Origin: Phoronis australis
Lineage: Eukaryota > Phoronida > Phoronidae
DNA: 64,000 bases
Direction of reading: 5' to 3'
Assembly: GCA_002633005.1 (NCBI GenBank)
Contig: NMRA01000012.1
Span: 1,708,109 to 1,772,108 of the forward strand
In this document: positions 11,801 to 23,800 of the stretch, in pieces
Layout of the letters: every line of letters starts with the position of its first letter
Numbering within the stretch: position 1 is the first letter of the stretch
The notes under the pieces: model-generated
What the model was told of the DNA's origin: nothing
Seen by the model: only the letters and a program-made list of their open reading frames with translations
Database searches by the model: none
Translations under genes and position numbers: made by a program

Positions 11801-14800
11801 GCTATAACACAAGGAACAGTGCAGTGGCACACGATTTCTAAGTACTTAGTTTTTGAACACATTATCATTTAAGGACAACTACGCCTGATATTTGTGTAAC
11901 TGTAATTATGCTGTTTAAATGTAACACTTATTGCAATCCCAGAAAAAAGTGGGTGCATTTTACCCTCCATATTGCATGACAAACCGTAATAATGTCATAG
12001 TACCAGTATATCAACTTAACAATGTCTGCCCTGATCACCAGCATATCATAAAATCTACTGATTTATCAATAAAAGTAGTCAGCCGAAATTGTTTAAAAAA
12101 AGTTTTCAATGGTTTCAAAGGATTGACAACTTCAGCAGGTTAGGGATCGTTTGCAGATATCACCATTCTCACAAGCATGCAAACTGTATGACTTGAGATG
12201 GAGGGAGAGAGTCGGGTTTTGCTGGTAGAGTACTGGACTACTAACATCACAAAAATGGCAGTGTTCTCCACACTCAAAAACTCAAACAGGTCGCACTCAC
12301 CACCACTTTATGCAGTATGGGTATATCATAGAGAAGACACAAAAAAGATACTTTTTTGTTTAAAATTAAAGAATCGATTGTGTTGTATGCTATCTAAACA
12401 GGTCGGAGGCAAAATCAAACAGGTGACCTGTTAAAACAGGTCATGTAGAACACTGAATGTCGATGTCAAATAATAGAAATTAACATTAAAAACATGAGAA
12501 TATAACCAATGGAGTTAATGTCTCCTGGACACAACCAGGCAAAAACATTAACGTGAAGAATTGTTCAATAATACTGTTTTACTTTTATACCATGCCACCA
12601 TACAAACCGAGACTGGAAAAACAAGTTTGAAGCACGCTGCAGTTTAACAGATCCAAAAACAGACTTTTTAAAAATATCGTCATTTTTGTATGCTTTTGGA
12701 GACTGAGGGAGGAGAGTTGAGAAAAGCATACCGTTTGTAGTCTTGTGAAAATGGTGATAGTTCTAAATGACCCCTTACTACATCACAAATTCTGACTTCG
12801 GGCAGTAAGTTTTAATAACCTACAAACCAGTTTAAGATGGATATACAGTTACCTGTGATTATCATGAGTAAAATTCAAAACAAAAGACATATCCTGAAGT
12901 TTCATAGTGGCCTTTGCGATTCTGTGATTTTTACCCAAAATGCTGGTCACTAGGTGGGCACTTATTCAATAGTTGCATAATGCAACCATGCTAGTCACTG
13001 TTTTAGAACAAAATCATTCCGATGTTCATCATTCCAAATTTTACTGTTGCATTGTGAGTTGCGACGTGGGCCCCAAAAATTGACAAAGTGCAATATTACA
13101 TTCTTTTCAAGTCTGTCTCAGCAGAAAACCGTCAAAGATATAATGGTTCAAAGTGTAAGACTATTACGTACACAATACATTTTACTTCCACCGTGTAAGA
13201 GGAGAGTTGAATTGAGAAGTGACTATTCCCCTGCACTTGCCAACAAATCATCCATTATTTACCCTACATTTGTACTAAAATACCATGAACAAAGATACAT
13301 CGTTCAATCTGCCACACATGGGCCGAAAAGGACAGAAAACCAGCAATCAGTAAGTTGATTTCAGTAACCAGGATCCATAGAGAGCGTGGCTTAAAGTTGA
13401 CAATGAGCCCATGGATCAATGAATTCCTTTGTGTCTCAAGAGAAAAACAAATATCATTGAACAGAAAATTGAACCGCTTCAAGTCACTTCCAAAGTGAGA
13501 CTAGATATATTTCAGTGACACTGAATGCCTGTGAGCATAAGGTGTATCACATGATATGACCACTCTAAATTGATGCACCACTGAACATGAAATGATTAAA
13601 TTAAAGTTCATTCAACAATTCCTCCAGGTGATTTTAATCCATGTTGTTATGAAAAAAATCTTCAGTTAAGGCTAGAATATGGCAGGAAAGTGGAATTTCA
13701 TTTTCTCAACAGATATAAACCAACCTTCCATCACGGAAATCAACCATTGATATAGACCCCTTAACATGACGGAATGGCCTCAACTTGTACCTTAGTCAAA
13801 TCACAGGTGCTTCCAGGGCTTCACAGTTTGTTAATGCTTGAAAAAGGCTCTACTAGTTACCTTGACCATTTCATTTTATACGACAGAGCATGATCTTAAG
13901 AAAGAATGAAATGTCATCGCTTATCAAAGCAAGAAATCACTTCTAATCTATGCAAGGAACAACATGAGCCCAAATTTATAGCCAAGAATGGTCTAATGCA
14001 AGTTTGCTTCTTGGACAAAGCGCAGGTTTGTAGCTTTAAGAAAATTTTACTGTGAGTCTATGTGGTAACGATGTCCTCAAAGAGCATTTGGTTAAAATTT
14101 GACTGTGACAATGTTGTAAACTTGAGTTCAAGAAAAATCCAAAAACTGATGTTTTAACAATGACTTTTGACCAGAACTGAAGAATTTCTACTATACTTAA
14201 CCTCCTTAATCTGAGTATGATACAAAAAGATTTATGTGTCACACAAAGAAATAGACATATGAATATTCTTAACAAGACAGAAGTTAATTGACATTAATAG
14301 ACACTAATTACCAGTGAAACAGACAGTTGAACAACTAGGGGCTAAACTGTATGGTAGTTTTTGACAGAATATGAGGTGCTATAAATAAACCTCGAGTTTT
14401 TGACCAGATGTCTGACTATTATAACAATTTACTGTCATTCTTGGTGGATTTTAGGGGACTCAGTCCTGTTGAGTAGAACACCTATTCAAAAGGGACTACC
14501 CTACCCTCATCTCACATACCGATACTCTGTTCAACTAGTAAAAAAACGGTGATTTCAACGTAACGTCAATTCACTCACAACACATAGTTTCAAGTAAAAA
14601 CACAAATGCAGTGAAAATGCTGACCTTTAAGCAGTTGTCTCCTCAAGTGAAAAACCAAAGGAAGCCCTTGAATTGTCACAAACCGTGAAGTGGATGTTCA
14701 CAGTGTAGCAAAATAAATGTACTTGCAGTTGCACTGAGTATTACAGTATATGTGCAATGCAAGTGTCAGCAAACAGGTCACAGCGACATGTTAAAACAAG

Positions 14801-17800
14801 TCCTGGAGAATACAGTTTTACTGATGAGGTTTTAAACACTGGTATTTTACTGTTCAGCCAACAATATCTTGTGGTAGGAAAGGTGAAGGTATTGTTAGCC
14901 ATATCTATGGCAACAACATAGAGGTAATTAAGTGAAAGGAAAAATTAGTGACAAAAAAGCCAGCATTTCCAGTTAATCTAAGAGCTAAGTTTAGTTCTGC
15001 GCATACACATTGGTATGTAAAAGTAAGAAATGAAACAAATTAAAGAGAAAAGAGTGTCAAGCAATGAGATAGAAGTTGCATGCAGTGCTACAAAATACGA
15101 CAAAATAGTAAACTGAAAACTATTACCGTATCGATAATAAATTCACATATTCATTCTCATAAAGCGACAAAAACACGACTGTATGAAAATGGTAAGGAAC
15201 AGCATTCACCCAAGGCCATATTTTTGCGCAATTGAGCTAAAGAAGACATACATTTAGTTTATTAAGCATGTCATCTTGGATGCAATTTTGAGAATTTGTA
15301 GTAATTTGAGCTAAAGAAATAAAAACCACCAGACTTTCATTTCTTGGTAATCTTCTGGTATTTCATCAGATAAAAATACGGTAATTTTCCATTTACTTTG
15401 CACACTCATCTCATTTCGCACATCAAAGTGTTTTTCGGAAAAATAGTATTCTAGGTCCTCACATATTTCGCATGAGACTACTTGGTTGGATTTCTTACCT
15501 CATCTAATTGACCCACGGTCAATTTTGCACTTTGTGAATATCAATGCAATGTTTTGTTATTAACCCTAGTAACAAACACCTCTTCAACTGTATTTAATAA
15601 GATCTGAACACTAAATTCAACCACGCTGCAGTAAACATGAAGAGTGTCCTGAATTTGTGCCATGTGACTCTGAGTCATATACTCAATACAGTGCTTCACC
15701 AAGGATGGGATAAAGTACTCTGATATTGGCACAGCATAAAGTAACTTAATTCTCATAATTGCCAATTACGAAGTCTGTGTATTGAGTTTCTTTTGGTACA
15801 CTCTGGCTATCAGGAAAATAGTTTATTCTGTGCAAAATAACAGGAGAATCACCGTACCACCACGTTTGCTAATTTTCCAATAAAGAGTAAAATCTCACCA
15901 ATTTCGGAAAAAAATAATGACCAAAATTGGTGATTTATTTTCAAAGTTTTTTAACTGTGTAGTAAATGGCCACATTTATTCAAAATATTGTCTGTTGGTA
16001 GATATGGGAAAGAACTTGACCATGGCAGAGCATCAGTGTGGTGCCACATATTTCTTAAAAGATGAGAAAAAAAACTTTCACTTGTCTTCCATGTTGCGTC
16101 CTACATTGGTGACATTTTACCCTAAGTTGGGCGTCATTCTGTGCAACGTAATGATTTCAGGACTGTGTTCATGACCTCAAGAAATTTAAATGGACCCCAA
16201 AAATTTCAGAAGGTGCGTGCGTTCTATCGCTGAGTTTAAAATAATGTAAAAGGCAAATCTTGAGAGGACAGACACTTTGGATGCTAACAAAAGTGCAAAC
16301 ACATTTACCATTTGAGCTGCCTGGAAAACGGTAAATCGTGGACATTATTTATGTTATACAGGCATACCATACACAGAATGTCTCATGTAAATTTCTAATA
16401 GCTAAAAGTACAGGAACTATGGTGATCTATTATTTTTGTGAACAAAATAATGTAATTGCCATAAACGGTACTTTGTGACAAAAACATAGTGCAAATCAAA
16501 TAAACTATAAATTTTTGTAAAAATTTGGTTAAGAAATTTGAAAAAATAAAATTTCACATATTCAGCAGATGATGAGCTGAATAAGAGACAGCTGGCTATA
16601 GTGACAACACTGGGGCAAACACAAAAATACGCACCCTAATATGATTACTTCAGAGACCAACTACTGCATTAAGTCTGATTGCAATTGACCTTTTACAATG
16701 AAGAACCAAAGTCCACTGTCAATAAGCAGATAATGTCAATTACATCATAGAGGGAACATTCATCATTAGCTCAAGTGTCATACATGCCACTCAAATATCA
16801 TACATGTTGCACAGAGACACAATGAACATTATATAATTCATGTGAAGACTTAATCAGACAAAATGGAAGTTGAGGGAGTCTACACACAAATGAGCACAAC
16901 ATTTCATAATGAGCTGAGATCTGTTTCATGAAAGTTCCAAGACAGAAATTCAGTGTTATGCTCCCACTTCAGAATTAGTGAACAAAGGTTTAGCCATGTA
17001 ATTGTGAACAAAGGTTTAGCCATGTAATTGTGAACAAAGGTTTAGCCATGTAATTGTGAACAAAGGTTTAGCCTTGTAATTGTGAACATCATAGTCTGAA
17101 AATAATCTATAGAAATTATAGAAACGAGCTGTTATGTGTATATTCTCAGAGTCTGCATCTGGCCTGACGTGAGACTTATTCATTTTTCAGTAATACGTAG
17201 TTGTGTGAAGCGTGACACCAAATTTCTGACAGAATTCACAAGAGATCAGACCAGAAGGTCTGCATCTCACATTTGAGCTTCCACTGTAAATGAGACATTC
17301 TCTTCATGGTATCGTAAATTGCCCAAATCAGTGACTGAAGCCCACGTGAATGTGTTTAAACTTAAGAAATGCCATGGACATCATTCTGCAAAGCCCTGAA
17401 AACATGCATGACCTAGTTGTAACTTGTACATAATAAGGGAACAAAGTAAGCCACATGTTGAGTGTAGACAATTTCTAATGTCTGACCATAATATGCCAGG
17501 CCATGCATCACATACTTCAATATATTCACGCTTAAATAACCAATACTCTACAGTGTCGTTTACACTTTATTAGTTGTTCCAGTGTGTAAACGGACTGACA
17601 CAGAGCAAATTGACGCTGCGGTGACAAATTTTTGCCACCTTTTTGTGAGGTAGAGCAATTTGCGCCCGAACATTTTGCGCCGTGTCAATTATAAGACTAA
17701 ACGCGAAACTGGAGCAAGGCGGAAAGGATCATCTCTACTGTGCTTGTGCAATGACCTTCATACGGGTTCTTTGTCTCTGCAACTCTCGTCATTTGTAAAC

Positions 17801-20800
17801 CTGCGCATGTGCGATTTAGTCTCTCAGCCTGCAATTTCCGTCTTGCCATGGTAAGTGACTTGTGTGTGTAAACGGCCGCTTGACACGGGTCAGTTTGCTC
17901 CGTGTCAGTTGCGATGGGCCAAAAGTTGATGTCTAAACGGGACTTACCTGAGTGGGTATGGACAGGAAACCTTCGGCAACATTCCTGAAAAATTGATGAC
18001 AACAATATCACATGGTTTCAAACCCAATTCGGCTGTGAACAGTCACGTTTCACCGTACTTTAATTAATCCTATACCTCGTTATTATTGCCACACATAAAC
18101 TTTATTTTACATGTACTTTTAATGGTCAAACATTTAATCCTGCCAATAACTTGTACATTTGAAAGATAAAGAATTTTTGTTCTACAAGATGTTATTTTTT
18201 ATGGTAAAGTATTGTCATGTACATCTTACCTCATGCTCATATTAAATTTAAATGTAAAGCATACTAAGTGAAAATTCCTTGATTAAGGAAAGTCTCATCA
18301 CTTTGTGAATGTTCAATTTTTTCGTACTTAACAGGTCAATTTTCTACACCTGCAAAATTTTCCACTCACAATTCGCAACAGTTACAATAACATAACATCA
18401 TTTTAATAATATCACCCTCACACTCACCAAATGCATAAGAAAACAAATGTTTCTCATCAGATTAAACAATAATTTTTAATGGAACTGTTTGGGGATTTCA
18501 TGAGCATTTCTACTCAGTTAAATTCTTTTTCTGTTGACAGTTAAGAAATAAACATCAAAAAACATTACGAGAAAGCAGAAATGTGATGACACCTTGTGGT
18601 GAGAATAAGTACCATTTTAGGACAGACCCTAGTGACTGACAACAAGTGTACATATCTGACACCTACTAGTCCTGTAAACATACGTCTAATAAAATAGCCC
18701 GAGAGCAGCAATATGTACAAGAGCAACGGGAGAGCCATGATATGCTGGTACGGATAACATTGTTCCCTACGGACATATAGGTCTTCATGTTCACACTCAA
18801 GTTGACTACCAGCAAAGCCGCTACAAGTACACAGTACACTTTGTTGGTTGTGATTGAATAATTAATGCACATTACTATAATTCCATCCACACACACAGAG
18901 ACTTACCCTAGAAAAAGTTACTCCTGGAATTAGTTGTTGCTGTCTGGACCTTATTTAAACTAGCGCAACTTGCCCCACTTGTGACAACTTACTCCACTTT
19001 CGCTTCTAATTCCTGTGTAGCCGCAAACCTGGGGCAAGGCGGAAGTAATTATGACCTGCGGTTGTATACAAACGGGTCGTTCTTTTTGCACTTGCATCAA
19101 CAGATCATAGTCATGTACATGTACACAAAGACAACTTCTGCCTTACCCTAGTTATGGGATATGTGTGTGTGGACGCTCCACTTAAAAGTGGGCTAACTAG
19201 AGTAGGCTGTGTGTGGACGGATCTTGTAAGGCAAATTGCATCCCATGTCAGTGTGAACACAGCACTAAAGCACAACCTACCAGCAGAAGCCCCAAGACCT
19301 CCTTGAGAGTGTGGTGTACCTCTTCTTTGAGTAGCCAGCGATACTCCTGCTTCTGAAGTGGCAAGAAAGTTTAAAAGTTAGAATGTTACGTAAGCTCAAC
19401 CACCGCAAATAAAGGAAAACATTAAGCTATTTGACTCTGCTAAGACTTTTGAAAAATAGTAAGGATCTACGGTTAGTCTTCAAGCAACTCAACTAGCATT
19501 TTGGAAGTTACGCTGATGCTTACCAAGTGTCCATGTTCTCTTTAATAGCTCACAGTAAATTGCATTCCATGCATTTCGGAATACATAGAAATAATTCAGG
19601 ATTAATTCCACAAACGATTGTGTCCCCAAGGATTCTTACTGACTGCGGGAATACCAGGATTTTTGTTGGCAGGCAAAGACACTATGCTACCCGTAATTGA
19701 GAAAACAAACCATGGTAACTCATGACTAAACTTTCCCCAGTATTAGTTCAGGCAAATTTGTTGGAATTCTGAATACCCAGTAAACACTGTCCAATGCAAA
19801 ACGATTTTGGATAAAAATTTTAGTGGAAAAAATAACAGGATTACTTCCACTAAATTTCAAACGGGAAAAGCACTATATACAGCTTTTATACAGAGACACA
19901 ACATTGATACTCTCAATATTGAACGATTTCCCAGCACACTGATCAGAAGTGTTAACCTCATACCAGTAATGATCCAAGTTCCAGTTTGTGGCAATTAAGG
20001 TCAAGCATTTTTGGCTCAAAAGGATTCCGAAAACTACATTCAAGCCAAACATGAATTGGAAGTAAAATTGTAACATCAAGTTGCATTATAACCACTGTTC
20101 TTTGTTTATTGCGACCATCTAGCAGTTTGTAGTGAAATAGGAGCATTCAAGGCAACTTCCAGTAAATAAATGGACGAGTTTACTGTCTAACTTTATTGTA
20201 GTCACAAACAAGTTTAGCGAGAGATTGTATGTAATAGCTATGTCACCCAGTCATCTCAAACCTACGAAGGAACACGTGATGTCCGAATCATAAGGAACCC
20301 TATTTGATACCAGCTGTGCCAGTCTCTTCATAAATCTACTCAAGTACGGCATCAGCCACTGTATTAGAAGGATTACGTTACGGATTAGGAGTGTAAGTGC
20401 TGGCACCCTCTACCCCCAGCTTGCATTGTGTTTTTAGTTGCATAGTTTAGTTTTTTTAATATCCCTGCTACATTTTGATTGAAGCAAATGGACTAGACCT
20501 TAATCTGCTTTATGGACTCTGTATTCATGTTAATAGTTTCAGCTATGTTTTTAACTTTGAGAGGGAAGATGTTATATTACGACCACTGTTCTTTTGTTTA
20601 TTGAGACAACCTAGCAGTTAGCTGTAGAGTTGGAGCTACGGGAAAAGTAAGGGGAGTTGCCATAGAGCTGTGATAGACAGGAGTTTTGGAAAAGTGACAC
20701 ACACAAATCTAATAAGGTCAACTTCCGAATTGCAAATTTCAAACTGAAACAAATCACGTAAGCGGTGATTTTTTCCATTGAAGCAATCAGTGAAGAAAAT

Positions 20801-23800
20801 TCCCTCCACAATTTTATGATGTATAATTAGGAAAGCTGATTTGCCACATCAAAAAAGCATAACAAAGATGGCACTCGATAGTCTTTAAATTTAAGTAGCT
20901 TTTCATACATCCCACCAAATTCGGGATAATATGTCAGCTCCGTAACCTCTGAACTTTGGTACACACTCACATTTCTGAAATAATTTAAAAATAGCAAGAT
21001 ACTTGTAAGATAAATTTAGTGAATTGAAGGATGTATTGATATTAGGTATTAGGACCTACAGCATGTTCTCCTATCTGTACATAAGAGTCCACTAGAGAGG
21101 AATCTCAGAATAGACATCAATAAGTCCATTTAGCTATTCACAAAAATCATTAACTGGTCAATAGTGTATGTAACTAGGCATAACAAAGTCTATACATCTT
21201 CTCAAGAGGATTTCCCTTGAGCATCATCTGACGCACTAATTGAATGTAAAACATACCAGATTCAGTAGACCACCATGTCTCTAGGAATAACAAATTATCG
21301 TTCGCTAACACTCTCTAACACTGAACACTGTGCGTAAAAAACAACTCAACGCAACACCAGTACACAGCATTCGTATTACTTAAAGAAGCATTTGCATACT
21401 CCTAACTATGCTAATGTATAGCAGGAAATAAACGACAATGCCATTTGAACATCATCTATGCTAAACAAAGTGCAGTTGTCTTTAATGACAACTGGTAAAT
21501 GTGAAAACAAAAAATTCTGGCTCGCATATCCCGCATCATGCAATGTTATTGCCTAACAAAACGTTACGATACATACTGGACACTGTTGAATGATTTACAG
21601 TGGATCATTTTTATTTTTGCCAAAAAAATCATTCTTAAAAACATTTGGCAAATTTCACATTCACATTACCCCTATATGTTGTTTATCTCACCCAACTAAT
21701 CTGACCAAGCAATCACAGAGATAAGGAATTACCCAGCAAGCACCACTTTAAAGGTCTTTCAGCAGGTATGCCATAGGTGAAGAGGCATCATGGTAATTTC
21801 CCACTTATTTAGCACAAGAATAATTTGCCAAAATTGTCATTTTTCTGTGGCTGATTATCTTGGTTTAACTGATGGAACTTCACCAAACGCTGCTTTATGA
21901 CATGTACAGTGCAAACTAAGGTAACAAATGGACAATTTTTTCATGATCTTTATTTTTGTGGTGAAATTTGGAAAAGTAGAACTTCACTTGTCAGCCCTAT
22001 TGTGTACTGGATAGGTGAAGAATTATCATACACCAGGTAAAACAGCAAAACGTGAGAATTACTTGCATGTTCAATTATAGAAGCTGCACTGCCAGAGTGA
22101 ACATTGAGAAATGTCAAAAATGTCATTTCTCTCGGTGAAATTCAGACTAGACCTGTGGCTTGACATCAAGTTCAAAACATTTTTTTCAGTACAGTTCAAG
22201 CCAAAAGTAATGAGACAAAATTCTGTTTTCCCCGTTATAATGGTTAAACCTGTTAACAGCAAAAATGACTAATAATCAACAGGGTAGCAAAATTCTAATT
22301 ATAGATTGGCTTCGCCACCTTACTAACTTTCTTTTCGGTAATGAAGCAAGACTACACTAAAAATTAATTCAGCTTCTGCCCAGCTGCCTCGATGGAGAAT
22401 TCCAAATCATTTTGTCTGTTTAGTTTTTGACTTGTGCAGCACCAAAAATCCAACTGAAATACAGTGTTTTCACCAGTCAAAAGCAACTGAGATAGGATGA
22501 AAACTATTTCTGTAATTCTACATCTGCTTACAAGGTGACAGTAAGTCCCTGGGGGTTTTCTCTGGTAGAAGAGGTACAGAGGCCATTCTGCCCTGACATG
22601 TGACTTTTTCACTATTAAACAAATTTGGCAGAAGGGAGCATCCCCCCCTCCCCGTCAGTAAGTAAAGCAGCCAGACAGATATCATATCTGACTTGATAAC
22701 ATGCCTGAATAACTGGGGCACTGATAGCACTGAAACTACCATCAGTCTTTCCATTCAACTGACCACAGCACAGACAAAGGGAATGTCTCATGTGTACAGT
22801 AGTTTTCCCATTAGGGGAACTCTGGTCAGTAATAATTCTACTTGCCTTACTCATTGACTGACAACATCAGAGTCAGATCTCTGGATTAAACACCAGATGG
22901 CATAGTTGACAAATACTTTCAAACTAATAGTGAGGACTGGATTCAAAATCACTAAACAATTCTCAGGCAATTTACGATGAATAATTCCAGGCTGATCAGT
23001 GTTATTCACTTTCCTTTGCGTGCAACTGTTGGCCCCTAACAATCAATTTTTCTTAATTTGCTGAGACATTTCACAGATGTATAGTAACTAACTATGGCAA
23101 CATACAAAAATGAATGTCTCGTAGAGTCTCGTGTGATTGACGTCGCTACCTCTAGCGATTACTGCAGTCAAAGTGGAGTTAACAATTTCACTGCATCTGA
23201 GTTGCACAACTCTGCACCTATTTTTGAGAGAAGTTAAGCATTGGCTTGTTAAGTCTGGAAGCTAAGGTTTTCATATTTTCATAAGAGTGCACCTTCGCAA
23301 AACAGGAGAGTATTGGTAGGAAAGAAACAATAGATTCCAACCAAAGTCACATGATGAACAGAAATAATGTTTTAGAAAACAGTATAACCATTGTAGACTA
23401 CAGTGCAGTTGTATTCTCTGACAACTTGCACTGTGAAAACAAAAAATACTGCAAATAGGTGAGCTTTGCACTAACGACGTACCTCGCGGATTCACATAGC
23501 CCGCATCAAGCAGTATTATTCCCTAGTACCATGTCACGATACTTACTGGACACGGTTCAGTGACTTGTGGCAGATCATTTTCGCCACAAAATTTGTCCTT
23601 AAAAACATTTGGCTATTTCCAACCTACTTCATATTCACATCGTCGCTATATGTTGTGTTTCTCATTTGGCCAAGCAGTAACAGAGATAAGGAATTAGCCT
23701 CAAACTAACTTTGAGTTATGATTGATGACTGATTACAAAATAGCACAGAAATCTGTAACTCGGTTACAAAATTTTTTTGTTTGCTTGATATTTTTGTTTC

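Larger units (their letters stand above)
11755..17947. other. ROGDI intron 3, large
   Basis: AT-rich, 6.2 kb. It contains the 26-base minisatellite at 16978 and a MITE-like element at its start (17553-17945 in plus coordinates). A minus-strand open frame at 15541-15765 is discussed as a finding. Otherwise nothing recognised. Confidence 0.45.

Noticed and set aside
13047-13358. 103-residue plus-strand open frame in ROGDI intron 3
   Set aside because: No domain, no conserved motif and no splice partners.
15481-15520. Alternative ROGDI micro-exon with a good GTAAGA donor
   Set aside because: In the only phase that could join exons 2 and 4 it contains a stop. The exon at 17948-17984 fits both phase and sequence.
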